Assembly (NCBI GenBank): GCA_963971535.1
Contig: OZ020589.1
Span: 72,441,520 to 72,505,519 of the forward strand
Direction: 5' to 3'
Length of the DNA: 64,000 nt
From: Notolepis coatsorum
Taxonomy: Eukaryota; Chordata; Actinopteri; Aulopiformes; Paralepididae
Positions within the stretch are counted from its first letter, which is position 1. Every line of letters starts with the position of its first letter. This document shows positions 9,144-20,667 of this stretch, piece after piece. The notes under the pieces are model-generated. The model searched no databases and had not been told where the DNA came from. It saw only the letters and a program-made list of their open reading frames with translations. A program made the translations under genes and the position numbers.

Positions 9144-12100
9144 TCAACGTGGAGGGGGACGGATCAAGCGGCCGAACCGACTGCGCTTAACCAGAGGGGG
9201 ACTAAGGGAGATAAGTGGAACCAGCGGCCGGGCCACGGAAGGGGCCAAGGCCGGAACAGAGGATAGGGCAGGGGTCTGAGCCGAAACCGGGGGGCGCCCC
9301 CGCCGCGGGGGTAGGGCCAACTTAACTGGTTCGTCCTTGTCCAAGTGAGCAGGCTTAAGACGGTCTATAGTGACCCGCTCTGGCCTGCCTCCCATGTCCA
9401 CAACAAAGTTTTTAGTGCCTGCCTCCAAGACACGGAAAGGCCCGTCATAAGGGGGCTGCAGCGGGGTCCGATGGCTGTCGTGCCGGATGAAAACATATTT
9501 GGCCAATGGCAGGTCCCTGGGGACGTAGGACTGGGGAAGGCAGTGGCGGGATGTTGGAATGGGAATAAGGGCATCGGCAACACCCCGGGACACTGCTCGA
9601 TGGGAGGCGACGGACCAGGACGCTGTGGCCCCCGGAAGAAACTCCCCGGGGACCCGCAGCGGCTGGCCGTACACCAGCTCGGCGGACGAGGCCTGGAGGT
9701 CCTCCTTGGGGGCAGAACGAAGACCAAGCAAGACCCACGGGAGGCGGTCAACCCAGGCGCCATCCGTAAGGGCAGCCCGAAGAGCGGCCTTCATGTCCCT
9801 ATGGAACCGCTCGCAAAGTCCGTTGCCCTGCGGGTTGTACGCCGTAGTGCGGTGGATCTTCACCCCCAGGTGCTCCGCAACTGCAGTCCAGAGCTCCGAA
9901 GTGAACTGGGGGCCCCTGTCGCTTGTGATGTCCCCCGGTGTGCCAAAACGGGCCACCCAGCAGCCGATGAACGCCCGGGCCACCTCCGCTGCCGTAGTGG
10001 AGGACAGTGGAACAGCCTCCGGCCACCTGGTGGTCCTGTCCACCATGGTGAGGAGGTGAGTATATCCATGGGAGGGGGGCAGGGGGCCCACCAGGTCCAC
10101 ATTCACATGGTCGAACCGCCTCTCCGGCACTATAAACGGTGCCAAAGGGGCTTTGGTATGGCGGTGCACCTTGGCACGCTGGCACGCCACACATGAGCTA
10201 GCCCAGGTCCTAACATCCTTCCGGAGGCCAGGCCACACAAACTTGACCCCCACCAGCTTAGTCGAGGCCTTCACACCTGGGTGGGAAAGGCTGTGGATCA
10301 TGTTAAAAACCCGGCGCCGCCAGGCCGTAGGCACCATAGGGCGCGGTTGGCCAGTGGAGACGTCGCAGAGGAGAGTGGCGTTAGCTGTGTCGAACACCAC
10401 ATCCTCCAGCTGCAGTGCGGTAGGACCCGTCCGATAGGCCTGAATGTCCGAGTCCGTGGCTTGGTCTGCCGCCATGGCGGCATAATCGAGTCCCAAGTGG
10501 ACGGACCCGATGACCGCCCGAGAGAGGCAGTCGGCGACAAAGTTGTCCTTGCCCGCCACGTGCTGAATGTCCGTGGTTAACTCGGAGATCGCCGATAGCT
10601 GCCGCTGCTGACGTCCCGACCACGGCTCCGAGGTCTTGGCCATGGAGAAAGTTAGCGGCTTGTGGTCCACAAAGGCAGTGAACTGGCGGCCTTCCAACAG
10701 GAATCTAAAGTGCCTGGTGGCGAGGAACAGACCCAGCAGTTCCCTGTCGAAAGTACTGTACTTACGCTCGTTGTCGCGGAGCTGTTTGCTAAAAAAGGCC
10801 AGTGGCTGCCAGGCACCGCCCACCCACTGCTCGCACACCGCCCCCACTGCATAGTCAGAGGCGTCTGTCGTGAGGGCGACCGGGGCAGTGGGAGAGGGGT
10901 GCGCCAGCAGAGCAGCGTTGGCTAGCGCGTTCTTGGCAGCCCCAAAAGCGCTGTCCATCCCCGAGGACCAATCTAACTCGTCCTTGGGCACTTTGCCCCG
11001 CAGGGCCTCATACAAGGGCCGCATGAGGTGGGCAGCATGGGGAAGGAACCGGTTGTAAAAGTTCACCATGCCCAGGAACTCCTGTAGAGCCCGTACGGTG
11101 CGGGGACGAGGAAAACTGGCCACGGCCTCCACCCTGGCGGGGAGTGGGGTGGCTCCCTGTGGAGCGACATGGTGTCCGAGGAAGGTGATGGAGGACTGCC
11201 CGAACTGGCACTTGGTCGGGTTGACGATGAGGCCGTGTTTACTGAGCCGCTCAAACAGCTGCTGGAGGTGTGTCATGTGCTCCTCTATGGACGTACTGGC
11301 TACAAGAATGTCATCCAAGTACACAAACAAAAATGGCATGTCCTGGAGCACAGAGTCCATCAGGCGCTGAAACGTCTGCGCCGCCCCCATGAGCCCGAAA
11401 GGCATTCTTAGGAATTCGAAAAGCCCAAAGGGTGTAATGACAGCTGTCTTTGGCACATCCCGTGGATGGACCGGCACCTGGTGGTAACCGCGCACCAGGT
11501 CCACCTTGGAGAAGATGACAGCCCCTGCCAGGTGGGTAGAGAAGTCCTGTATGTGCGGAACAGGGTACCGGTCGGGGGTTGTGGCGTTATTAAGGCGACG
11601 GAAATCGCCGCATGGGCGCCAACCTCCGCCAGCCTTTGTAACCATGTGTAATGGAGAAGCCCACGGGCTGTTCGAGCGGCGCACAATGCCAAGTCGCTCC
11701 ATGGTGGAAAACTCCCCCCTGGCGATTGCCAGCTTGGCTGAGTCGAGGCGCCGGGCCCGGGCATAGACTGGGGGGCCCTCTGTGGTAATATGGTGTTCCA
11801 CACCGTGTTTGGCCACTGCAGATGAGAACGTGGGTGTGGTGAGGTCAGGGAACCCGGCGAGCAGGCGTTCATACGGGTCCCCGGTGGCAAGTGTGTTCAA
11901 CAGGCAGAGAGCTCCGCCCCCCCCAACCGCCCCAAGTGTGCAGGGGTAAGAGGAAAAAGAGAGGGCATCGATCAAGCGACAGTTTTTAACATCTACCAGT
12001 AAGCTGAAAGCACAGAGGAAGTCTGCTCCCAGGAGCGGCGTGGACACCGCAGCCATCACAAAACCCCAGCCGAAACGGCGCCCCCCAAAACACACCTCCA

Positions 12101-12353
12101 CATACCTGGTGCCGTAGGTACGTATGGGCGTACCGTTCGCTGCGTCCATCTGGGGCCCGTGTCTGCCGTCCATGGTGTCCACGCCCTGTGCCGGCAGGAT
12201 GCTGCGTTGCGCGCCCGAGTCCACCAGCAGCCGCCGGCCAGACAAGGAGTCGGTGATAAACAATAGCTTGCAGTCATGGCCGGCACCCACAGCCACTAAT
12301 GAGCGCCGGCCCTGGCGTTTCCCTGCCCCTTGAAACTGCATGGCTTGCGACAC
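9144..12353 (-). CDS. pol: Gypsy Pol polyprotein (protease, RT, RNase H, integrase)
   Basis: Uninterrupted 1069-residue frame. In order: aspartic protease with DSG at 45-47; reverse transcriptase with FVYLDD around 343-348; RNase H with TTDAS around 495-499; integrase zinc finger H687, H691, C721, C724; integrase core D753, D812, E848; and a C-terminal tail with no chromodomain. The listed start is just the first Met in the frame; expression is more likely by -1 frameshift from gag (slippery GGGAAAC at 12317-12323). It would copy genomic RNA to cDNA and integrate it. All catalytic residues are present, so it may be functional. Confidence 0.95.
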   Translation of the reverse strand: MSQAMQFQGAGKRQGRRSLVAVGAGHDCKLLFITDSLSGRRLLVDSGAQRSILPAQGVDTMDGRHGPQMDAANGTPIRTYGTRYVEVCFGGRRFGWGFVMAAVSTPLLGADFLCAFSLLVDVKNCRLIDALSFSSYPCTLGAVGGGGALCLLNTLATGDPYERLLAGFPDLTTPTFSSAVAKHGVEHHITTEGPPVYARARRLDSAKLAIARGEFSTMERLGIVRRSNSPWASPLHMVTKAGGGWRPCGDFRRLNNATTPDRYPVPHIQDFSTHLAGAVIFSKVDLVRGYHQVPVHPRDVPKTAVITPFGLFEFLRMPFGLMGAAQTFQRLMDSVLQDMPFLFVYLDDILVASTSIEEHMTHLQQLFERLSKHGLIVNPTKCQFGQSSITFLGHHVAPQGATPLPARVEAVASFPRPRTVRALQEFLGMVNFYNRFLPHAAHLMRPLYEALRGKVPKDELDWSSGMDSAFGAAKNALANAALLAHPSPTAPVALTTDASDYAVGAVCEQWVGGAWQPLAFFSKQLRDNERKYSTFDRELLGLFLATRHFRFLLEGRQFTAFVDHKPLTFSMAKTSEPWSGRQQRQLSAISELTTDIQHVAGKDNFVADCLSRAVIGSVHLGLDYAAMAADQATDSDIQAYRTGPTALQLEDVVFDTANATLLCDVSTGQPRPMVPTAWRRRVFNMIHSLSHPGVKASTKLVGVKFVWPGLRKDVRTWASSCVACQRAKVHRHTKAPLAPFIVPERRFDHVNVDLVGPLPPSHGYTHLLTMVDRTTRWPEAVPLSSTTAAEVARAFIGCWVARFGTPGDITSDRGPQFTSELWTAVAEHLGVKIHRTTAYNPQGNGLCERFHRDMKAALRAALTDGAWVDRLPWVLLGLRSAPKEDLQASSAELVYGQPLRVPGEFLPGATASWSVASHRAVSRGVADALIPIPTSRHCLPQSYVPRDLPLAKYVFIRHDSHRTPLQPPYDGPFRVLEAGTKNFVVDMGGRPERVTIDRLKPAHLDKDEPVKLALPPRRGRPPVSAQTPALSSVPALAPSVARPLVPLISLSPPLVKRSRFGRLIRPPPR
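12278..12323 (-). promoter_or_regulatory. Predicted -1 ribosomal frameshift signal at gag-pol
   Basis: On the minus strand the heptamer GGGAAAC (12323 to 12317) sits in the gag frame as G GGA AAC, the X XXY YYZ pattern. Five bases later GGCCGGC (12311-12305) can pair perfectly with GCCGGCC (12284-12278) across a 20-nt loop that holds the gag stop codon. Slipping back one base enters the pol frame directly. Pairing is by eye and not folded. Confidence 0.75.
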
Positions 12354-13069
12354 TGCTTGGCCCTGTCCCCAAACCTGGCATGGTAATAGCAGAGCCCATC
12401 GTCGGGTTGGCGTCGGGCTGTCACCGCAGCCGCGGTGTCTGTATAGGCCTCCAGTGGTGGGGCAGAGGTGCCCTGGTGGGGCAGCAGCGCATGGACAAAC
12501 TGCTGCTGCCTGTTGGCCAGGAAAACCCTGTCCGCTTCTGCAGCCAGGCCGCGATAGTCCTTGGTGGAGGAGAGGAGGGAACTCGCCAGTGCTGTGCGCA
12601 CAGGCACTGGAAGCTGTCGCAAGAAAATGTGTGTAAATAGAAAAGAGGGATCAGCTGATCCCAGTACAGCCAGCATTTTTTCCATCAACTCCGACGGTTT
12701 GCCATCGCCGAGGCCGTTGAGGGACAGCAGGCGGTCCGCTTTCTCCAGTTCTGACAGTTCATATAGCTTCAGAAGGAATGTCTTTAGCGCATTGTACTTG
12801 TCAGCTGCCGGCGGATCCTCCAACAGCATCATCGCCCGTGCCGTCGTTGAAGCATCCAACGCCGCCACAACATGGAAGTACTTAGTTAGATCCTGTGTTA
12901 TTCCTCTCAGCTGGAATTGGGCTTCGACGTGTTGAAACCACGGCCGGGGATTATGCTGCCAAAAGTCGGGCAACTTGACGGTCGCAGCGTAAATGTTCGC
13001 TTGTAGCATGTTAGCGTCGTTAGCATTCGGTGCGGGTGCTTGCGGTTGCGCGACGCCGTTGTCTTCCAT
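12296..13069 (-). CDS. gag: Gypsy Gag polyprotein
   Basis: A 257-residue frame starting at ATG, 49 bp inside the 5' LTR boundary. The N-terminal 60 residues are Ala/Pro/Asn rich with a capsid-like entry ([20 protein letters not shown]); a helical capsid-like region follows; the C-terminus has a Cys/His cluster [18 protein letters not shown], a form of zinc knuckle common in fish gypsy Gag. It overlaps pol by 58 nt in the -1 frame. No stop or frameshift is visible. Expected role: particle assembly and RNA packaging. Confidence 0.92.
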   Translation of the reverse strand: MEDNGVAQPQAPAPNANDANMLQANIYAATVKLPDFWQHNPRPWFQHVEAQFQLRGITQDLTKYFHVVAALDASTTARAMMLLEDPPAADKYNALKTFLLKLYELSELEKADRLLSLNGLGDGKPSELMEKMLAVLGSADPSFLFTHIFLRQLPVPVRTALASSLLSSTKDYRGLAAEADRVFLANRQQQFVHALLPHQGTSAPPLEAYTDTAAAVTARRQPDDGLCYYHARFGDRAKQCRKPCSFKGQGNARAGAH

Positions 13070-13117
13070 AACGCTAAATGCTGTTAACGTTACAAATGTT
13101 CTTCACAGGGTCACCAA

Positions 13118-13317
13118 TGTGGCGATAAGAAAGTAGCGAGCCAGAGACGTGGTTCGAGTTGAGGTACTTTACTTCTCACTCACATAGCATTTACCAATAA
13201 CAACAAAGTTAACCCGGAACCGGAAGTGGTATTTAACCTGTCCCCTAAACAGTACAACCCACACGCTTAAAGGCACAAGCCCACCTTGGTGAATGTCTCT
13301 TAATATAGGTCACCACA
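13118..13317 (-). repeat. Gypsy 5' LTR (complete, 200 bp)
   Basis: On the minus strand it starts TGTGGTGACC and ends TTATCGCCACA, a TG...CA unit with 5-bp inverted ends. TATATTAA lies near its start and could act as a TATA element. It is followed by TTGGTGACCC toward gag. Confidence 0.92.
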
Positions 13318-13467
13318 GCGATATCATTTAGAGGCCATATCGCCCAGCCCTACTATAATGGTAAAATAGTTATTTAAAAATGTGCCCCTAAAAAATATTC
13401 TTTGCCCCTAAATTTCTCATTTAGGGGCAAGTGTGCCCCTAGTGAAAAAGCTTAGCGTACAGCCCTG

Positions 13468-13781
13468 CTTACATGTAATTAATCATATAAAAGAGCATAA
13501 TCTAGAGGCAGTGTTGGTGGGGCTGGACGCTGAAAAAGCCTTCGACTGTGTGAATTGGTCATTTTTATACAGGGTTTTGGATACATTTGGCTTTCATAGC
13601 AGTTTTATTAAAACAATACAGGCTCTTTGTGATAAACCAAGGGCAAGAATTAAGATAAATGGGACAGTGTCTAGTTCCTTTGGACTAGAATGCGGGACTA
13701 GGCAAGGTTGTCCAATTAGTCCCTTATTGTTCGCAATTTGTATTGAACCCCTGAGTCAGTGGATTATACAGAATACAAATA
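13468..13781 (+). pseudogene. L1/Tx1-type LINE ORF2, piece C (RT palm)
   Basis: Continues piece B in phase: DAEKAFDCVNWSFLYRVLD is the RT catalytic A box, and GTRQGCPISPLLFAICIEPL is the B box. It ends at a TTAA used by a piggyBac-like element. The frame resumes at 14740 with KGIDM. Confidence 0.92.
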
Positions 13782-14739
13782 TTAACACTTTGACTGCCGG
13801 GACCCGTCTTTAGACGTCTTTGCTGGCCATGCTAAAGTTGCCGGGGGACGCTGTACAGCGTCCTTATATCAATATTTCAAAAATCTGCGATCGGATTCAT
13901 AATGTCCCTCCGCTGGCCTGAGATCCACCAGCAGGACCCACTGAGCTCTCTGGCGGTTCAGGAGCGCCATCTGGTGGCCGATCGGCGCAACCGCTTAACA
14001 AGTAGAGGTTTTGCTGGTCGGCCATATTACTTCCGGGCACTCGGTATAGGTTCCGGCACTCTAGCTCGTCACACTACATAGCGATCGATTGCCAATAACT
14101 CGATAAACAACATGATTTGGACGTATATACCATTATACAAGCTGGAGATGGACCGGGTAATAATATATCCCATAATGATAAAATTTCTACTCGACGATGA
14201 TCGCCCAACGGCGCGCGGAGTTTGAGACTGGGGTGAGTTTCAGCGTGTAACGTTACCGTCTTCGATAATAACTGATATTATCAACATTTGACCCACATTA
14301 GATGATTGGTATAACGCTGCCCACGGAATTATAAACGCCCCCTCGCCCATCCGGTCAACATCAGATGACGTGTAGTAACTTCTAGAAGTACGTCTAGTTG
14401 GAATTTTTTATATCGCGCTGATTGCCATCAAACTGTATTTCATCATCAATATAATGCATTTGGGGCTATATATCACGTTCTGGAGAAAGCTGCAGAAAGA
14501 GATGAAAACATACTTATACATTAGACCATACTTTACTATGAATATGTGAATGAAAAAGTTTAACGTTGCTACACAATGAACAATACATATAGGACTTTGA
14601 ATGGGCCCTAATAATGGCAATGTAGCAATAGAATTTAAAAAGTTATAGCCCTGCAAAGAAGGGGACTTTCTCCATAGACAAATAGCGCTGGCAATCTATG
14701 GTATATCATTAATTTAACCTTAGGCAACCAAAGTGTTAA
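13782..14739. mobile_element. piggyBac-like MITE
   Basis: Ends TTAACACTTTGACTGCC and GGCAACCAAAGTGTTAA, each beginning or ending with the TTAA target (13782-13785, 14736-14739). Removing one TTAA plus the element restores the LINE codons in phase across the RT region (NTNI then KGIDM), direct proof of precise TTAA insertion. There is no transposase. Its right 640 bp recurs at 51720-52358. Confidence 0.93.
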
Positions 14740-16850
14740 AGGGATAGATATGAAGGGGGGAGAACAAAAAATGTCCTTATTCGCGGACGATGTATTAGTG
14801 TATTTATCAAGCCCAGAACATTCACTTAAACAGTTATTTTTGCTTTTAGAACAATATGGGTCATTCTCAGAGTATAAATTGAATGTAACGAAAACGCAAA
14901 TTCTTAGTTTTAAATATAGCCCTTCAAGAAATATAAAGACGAAATTTAAATTACAATGGGAAGCAGAATCCATGATATTTGGGAGTAAATATACCAAAAG
15001 ATTTGTCAAAATTGTTCGCCATTAACTTCCTCCCCTTGAATCAAAAGATTAAAGAAGACATAAGGAGATGGGATGCAATACCTCTTCTGAATTTTGGATC
15101 GCGAATTGAATCGGTAAAAATTAATATTTTGCAGAGATTACTCTATCTGTTCCAGGCCCTCCCTCTAGACCTACCTGACCAAAAATTTCAAGAATGGGAC
15201 AAACTTATTTCAAGGTACATCTGGCAAGGGCGGAGACCTAGAATTAAATACAAGAGTCTACAACTAGCAAAGAGCAGGGGAGGGGTTGCACTTCCATGTT
15301 TGAAGGACTATTATATTGCAGCTCAATTAAGACCAATGACGTGTTGGTGTAGTCCAGAATATTTTGCCAGGTGGAAGGAGATTGAGATGGCGGTAAGTGT
15401 TAACAGCAGAGTATCCAATTCAAGCTGCAATTGGGGATAAGGCTTTGATGAATGATTTAAGGGAGTTGGGAAATCCATGGATTAGTTTACCACTTAAGTT
15501 GTGGAGTAAGGTAACAGCCCCAAACAATTTAAAAGAAGCCATAAAAGTTTTGAGATGGTGTGCGTATGACCCAGAGTTCGTACCCAAAAGAATGGACGTA
15601 CGGTTTAAAGGGTGGGAGACTCTAGGCCTAACAGCATATTGTACCTTTTTACATCAGGGGTCAATGAAGAGCTTTCAAGATCTGAAGTTGCAGCATGGTT
15701 TGAAAAATTAAGATTTGTACAGATATCTTCAAGTTCGGCACTATATTGAGCAACTACTGAAGCAAAGTAAACAAACACTTTCTGAAAATATTTTATTAAA
15801 AGTCTTCAGAGAGGCTTATGTCTCGAACTCAAACCAAAAAACCATCTCAAGACTCTATAAAGGATTACAACAGACGAAAGGTAATTCATTGTATGTAAAA
15901 CAGAAATGGGAAAGGGAGGGAAACCTAAATATAACAGAAGAGGAATGGGAGGATTTATGTGAAATACAATGGAAAACATCAAGTTCACCAGTATGGAGAG
16001 AATTTTGTTGGAAATCCCTGATTAGGTTCTTTAGTACTCCAGCTCAAGGGAGCCACCATACCAAATCTTCCAACTGCTGGAGACAGTGTGGCCTCTCAGA
16101 GGCAAATCATTACCACATATTCTGGTCTTGTCCATTGCTGATGCCTTTCTGGAGGGAGGTCCATACAATTTTTGAAAAAGTATTCCAGGGGGACATCCCA
16201 TTTAAGTTGGAAAGTCTATATTTGGGCGCCAGGCCATCAGAAAATGGGGATAGATATATATTTCAGATATTAAGTGCGGCTAGCAGGAAAGCCATTACTA
16301 GAAAGTGGTTAAGAACAGAAATTCCTACAGTGGATGATTGGATTGATATTATTTATGATATTTTTAAGATGGAAAGAATAACTTTTTCTTTTAGGTTGCA
16401 ACAGGATAAGTTTCGGAAGAAATGGGAAAGATGGATAATGTACATTACACCGTTACGATCTTCATTTGTTTAAGGTATATAGAAATGATCATTCGGGATA
16501 ATTGTTAAGTGAAACTTGTGTAAAGGGAGTAGAGTATCAGGAAGATGCACCCAAACATATTGTTTTGTTATTTGTTTACTTTATGGTAAATGCAGATGTA
16601 TTGGAGAGGTACCATAACATATAATTTTGTTATCTATTATTTCTTGTTATTGTTTTTGTTTGTCTAGGAAAAAAAAAGTATAGGATGTTATTGACTGTAT
16701 GGGTCCTCATGCATGTAATGGTACTTCTGCACTGCAACTTTTAAGTAAAGTAATAATTATTAACAATTGATGCAATTTGTACAGCAGAAGGCGAAGTCAA
16801 GATATTGTTTGTATGGACCATGGTGAAAACTGAAAAAAAATAAAAATAAA
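14740..16850 (+). pseudogene. L1/Tx1-type LINE ORF2, piece D, and 3' UTR
   Basis: Carries RT box C (SLFADDVLVYL, the YADD-box variant FADD), thumb and C-terminal domain, ending near 16473 with a cysteine motif (CWRQCGLSEANHYHIFWSC) typical of L1/Tx1 ORF2. It is broken by frameshifts near 14975 and 15400 and an in-frame TAA at 15709-15711. About 375 bp of AT-rich 3' UTR ends in an A-rich tail (about 16830-16850). With pieces A-C this is most of one inactive ORF2; the endonuclease part is missing. Confidence 0.9.
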
Positions 16851-17712
16851 AATTCAGAGGCTTTGTGTTTCCTTTAAAAAAACATTTTACAGAAGTGAGG
16901 TAGGAATGATAGATCATAGATCATACAAATGATGGGGGGAAATATGACTACATTTATACTTACAAGCTTATGGATTCCAAATCAGTGTTACATAATCAGT
17001 GTTTACATTGTCATAACTGGCAGCAGAAACTCTTTTACCCGTGTATCACCTTTTGTAATGATTCAAATTGTTGGAAGAAAACACACAAGACCACTTACTG
17101 TGAAAGGACACGGATCAACAAGCTTTAGGACCATACTGTCTGGTGATTATGCACACACAGCCGCCTAATGTTCATCAGCCAAAGACCAGAACTCTACAGT
17201 AAAACTAAGTGATGATGCAAGGACTGTAGGACTGTAGTCACACTCCCAGGGGGCGAAGCTCCATCTCAAATAGTAAAGTATCATTCCCATAGAAGAAGTA
17301 GGATTCCAGACAACAAACAAAGGGTTTGCCTCCTTAGACATTATGTAGTAGGATACTGTATAGGCTTGGTTTATTTCAGGGCTTGAAATTGACTTGCCAC
17401 CAGCCAAAATGCTGGTACATATTGGCTGTTGCTGGCAGGTCCTGTGAACACCTTGCCTTTTATAATGTACAAACTACTTCCACTGCTCAGGAAATAAGAA
17501 TGGCTGGTAGAAGTCTGAATCCACAGGGACATGTAATATAATAATAAAAAATATATATATTTTAAAAAGGTAATTCCACTAATGTCTTATAGACTAGGTG
17601 ACAGTGTTGTACATGTGCAAGGCGCCGAAGGCAGCAAGTAATAAAGCCTAGAACAATACCTCTACAGATAGATTTCCCCATTCTGCACCATCAATATGAG
17701 GACACTATTAAG
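16851..17712. other. Mostly unrecognised; solo hAT-like end near 17379
   Basis: No convincing gene. Near 17379 the sequence AGGGCTTGAAATTGACTTGC resembles a left end of a hAT family, and a related motif (ACCAGCCAAATGGCTGGTAA) appears near 45010, but no partner or TSD is visible here. Confidence 0.4.
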
Positions 17713-18270
17713 TAGGGGTGCACCGATGTATCGGTCGGGTATCGGTATCGGCCGATAAGTGCCTTGTTGACTGCAATCGGCCTATAAGCTCGAATGTGCC
17801 GATGGCAGTAGCCGATAAGTTCAGTCGCATCCTGCACAACGCCGGCCCCAGTCCCCCACACACACACACACACAAGCTACTGCATCAAAGTTACTACTAA
17901 ATATTCAACATTCTCTTTTGAGACTCCGCTTCAGACTCTTATCATTTGGCACTAAAAGCTAAACAGTGTCACCGATATGGCTGTCCGCAACATGTCATTA
18001 ATTGTGTACGCGAGGTGGTTCAGTGATGACGCTAACGTGAGCTAGGTTAGCTAGCATGAGCTACCGGCAGATGGAAGACTAACGTTACTGGTGAAAATGT
18101 GATTTACGTTGGAATACTCCTTTGCCAACTTGCTGTACTTTGCTTGCAGGTCTGCAGCCATTATTGCTGGATTATGAATAGCCCCAACTTTAGCCAAGGT
18201 AACGTTATGGCTAAACCTTTAACGTTAGTTAACGCTAGCTTTCGGTTAGCTGTTCAATGCTATTAATAAC

Positions 18271-19044
18271 TAGGGCTGTCAGTTTATCGCGTTAGATTAA
18301 TTAATTACACAGCAAATTATCACGTTATGAAAATTAACTAAAAATCAATTAAAAATTTTTTTTATCCCATTCATTCCATAAGAATGTAGAATACAAATTT
18401 ACAGATTTTTTTTTTAACATGGTCCATTTGCATGTTCTTGGTATCTGATTCTAGGGACATCTATGAATCTCAGGGAATGTATTCCCAGTGTCAGAAATAC
18501 TGTGTGCTAGATCCACAAAGAATAAAAGTTGCACCCTTACTACTTACAATTCATTATGAATTGAAAATGGGGGACCCTGATGTAAACAAGACGAAAGTCT
18601 TTCTCTGGTCTGCATCCCCTTAACAATTGTGTGTATTGAGCCGTACTGTATTGTACCCATTCTGCAATTTGTTGATAACATTTTCATTCAATCAATCTTC
18701 GCAGTGATTGATTGAATACAATTTTTATTTTGAGTAAATTGTAATGAACCAAATGAGAATATCAATACATTTCTTTGTATCTTTGACTGTGAATAACACC
18801 ATGCTCAAATTGACCAGACCTGTAAAATGTAAGCAAATTAATAGATGGAAGATGATTAAACAGAAGGTTTTGTAGATACAGTACTGAATTCTGCCATCCG
18901 GACACATGCAATTTGAAATATGATTATAGAATATAGAATAACAGGCATAAAATGGTTATGCGATTAAAATGCGATTAATTAGATTAATTAATTACAAATC
19001 CTGTAATTAATTAGATTAATTTTTTTAATCGCCTGACAGCACTA
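18271..19044. mobile_element. Non-autonomous hAT-like element (TAGGGCTGTCAG ends)
   Basis: Ends TAGGGCTGTCAGTTTATCGC and GCCTGACAGCACTA, with exact 8-bp TSD TTAATAAC (18263-18270, 19045-19052). Subterminal regions iterate GATTAATT. It has captured a SINE-like tail element at 18506-18725. Confidence 0.93.
18506..18725 (+). repeat. Copy of the dispersed (ATCA)n-tailed element
   Basis: Starts GCTAGATCCACAAAGAAT as at 509, runs through AATGGGGGACCCTGATGT and TTCTGCAATTTGTTGATA, and ends in ATTCAATCAATC. A short reversed tail (GTGATTGATTGAATAC) follows at once, the same tail-to-tail arrangement as at 506-788. Confidence 0.75.
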
Positions 19045-19548
19045 TTAATAACACAACCAAGCGAACCCATCACAGCTCCCCGTCAACACCCCTCTCTCGG
19101 GAAGATGGCATTTAAGAAAGTATCTGCTGTTAAAATCACACAAACATTCGTTTTGTGGCATTAACGTTATATAGTTAGTGTTACACGTTCAATAACATCA
19201 GCATATTATTTACCCGAAGATAGCAAGTAATCAAGGCATTACTCCGTTCATAGCTCAGTTCCATTCCGTTGCTCATTCCGTACCCAACTACCCATTCTGC
19301 AATCTGTTAATAAAGTTTTCAACCAGACAAATGTATAGAAAGGCTTTGTTTTATTATAAAATTTGTTGCAGTAAAATCATTGTGTCTCGTTTGGTCATGC
19401 TGTGGAGCGCTGGTCGGCGGGCCAGGCAGCTAACGTATTAGCTTGTTGTGGTTCTCGCAAGCAGATCAATGGCGGCATGCCCGGAAGTAGAAAATGAATA
19501 AACGCTTGCCGATTGGTGTTAAGAACAGCAGGAGGTGGGTGCTAGCGG

Positions 19549-20242
19549 TAGGGCTGGGCGATATAACGATAACGATAAATATCGCGATATATTTTAATAA
19601 TCGATATCGAATATCGAAATGAAAAGAAAATCGATTTTTTTTTATTTATTTTTTTTACCTGCAACAGGGCAGTTTTAAAACCAGAGACAGTGGACAGACT
19701 TGTCTTTCTTGTCTGCAACTTAAAGTAATGGCTTTGCTTGTCCAAATGACAATACTGACCAAATTGAGATTTATTTTTCTCTTGTCCATTTATTTTGTTT
19801 GCTTTCTAGTTTAAAATACAGTTTGAAACCGTCTGTACACAGTAGGCTATGTGTGCTAGCAGAACTAGACTCCAGTCACGAGTCACGGTGCACATGTGCA
19901 GTGGTTTGTCCACCAAAAAAGCGCCAAAAGATCGAAAATAAACTAGCAGAGCCAGAACTGTTCAACTCCCCTGGAGCCACAGCCAGCAGAGAAGCCGGTT
20001 TACTTTCGCTTTTAAACCAGCTGCAGCCTGAGAACTGGAGTGTGAGGGGATGTAACACTAAAGATGGCGGCAACGACAAAGAATTGCTGCAAAATAAATA
20101 TACATCTGTTTATATAAATAAATAATAATAATAAAAAAATTATATATACTTATAACAATTTCGATAATTATCGATAGAGAAATATGATAACATTATCATA
20201 TCGTTATCTCAATATGATTTTTTTCCATATCGCCCAGCCCTA
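19549..20242. mobile_element. Non-autonomous hAT-like element (TAGGGCTGGGCGATATAACG)
   Basis: Ends TAGGGCTGGGCGATATAACG and ATATCGCCCAGCCCTA, exact 8-bp TSD GCTAGCGG (19541-19548, 20243-20250). A 270-bp interior stretch is almost identical to 51345-51630 and keeps open frames on both strands (one contains CPPKKRQKIENKLAEPELF). It could be a transposase remnant, but I cannot assign it. Confidence 0.93.
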
Positions 20243-20667
20243 GCTAGCGGTGTGGCGTAATTGGCCGAATCGACTGTCAATGAAAATGGTTCTATTGCAT
20301 TGGTTGAGAGCTCTGGTTGAGAGAATAGTATCCATCTGCAGGCCGCCAGACGATACTGGGAGAGGGATAGTGCTACATGGCATGGTGGAATTAATACCAT
20401 AAACATATTTCTTGATGTTTCCTTTTTTTAAGTAAGTAAAGAGGCCTACAAATACAAACATACACATACAAATATACAGTAGTTTCATTAAAAAAAAAAT
20501 ACAAAAGAATATATTAAAAAAATAAAAAAATAAAAAAAAAATACAAATACTTATTTTTTGCCACAAGTATCGGTATCGGCCGATTGTGTTAGTTGAACAA
20601 TCGGTATCGGTGGCCAATTTTCATATCGGTGCAGTTGTTATTGTTTTATTCCATATTAATAACCGTA

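Larger units (their letters stand above)
8881..13317 (-). mobile_element. Young Ty3/gypsy LTR retrotransposon, minus strand
   Basis: Two direct repeats bound gag and pol on the minus strand. The right copy (5' LTR) is 200 bp and begins and ends TGTGG...CCACA. The left copy lacks the last 28 bp. Over the shared 172 bp I read no difference between LTRs, so the insertion is recent. After the 5' LTR comes TTGGTGACCC, a likely primer-binding region, and a purine run (TGGGGGGGCCTG) precedes the 3' LTR. It sits in the hAT-like element 7797-13467. No envelope gene is present. Confidence 0.95.
7797..13467. mobile_element. hAT-like composite element interrupted by a gypsy retrotransposon
   Basis: Ends CAGGGCTGTAC and GTACAGCCCTG, flanked by the exact 8-bp TSD CTTACATG (7789-7796, 13468-13475) in the LINE. 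Without the gypsy insertion (8881-13317) it is about 1.2 kb and matches 58723-59886 in inverted orientation. Internal ends (CAGGGCTGTACAGTGC at 7969 and CGCCCAGCCCTA at 13352) show that the unit is itself two hAT-like elements nested together. It contains the CRE-like palindrome TGACGTCA near 8319, a CT microsatellite near 8409-8442, and no transposase. Confidence 0.9.
17713..20633. mobile_element. hAT-like element (TAGGGGTGCACCGAT), right terminus eroded
   Basis: Left end TAGGGGTGCACCGATG; right end has CATATCGGTGCA but its last few bases are missing, so no TSD can be read. Both ends iterate TATCGG/CCGATA. The interior shares about 300 bp with 30520-30990, including an ATG followed by a short Phe-Lys-Lys-Val frame (near 19106) that could be a relic of a transposase start. 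Two younger hAT-like elements are inserted (18271-19044, 19549-20242). Confidence 0.7.

Noticed and set aside
9345..10196. 283-codon open frame on the plus strand
   Set aside because: Antisense shadow of gypsy pol. The GC-rich codons of pol leave long frames on the other strand, and no domain is recognisable.
19799..20125. 108-codon frame with a twin at 51335-51685, as a host gene
   Set aside because: It sits within hAT-like elements, is open on both strands and has no start or splice context. Kept only as a possible transposase relic.
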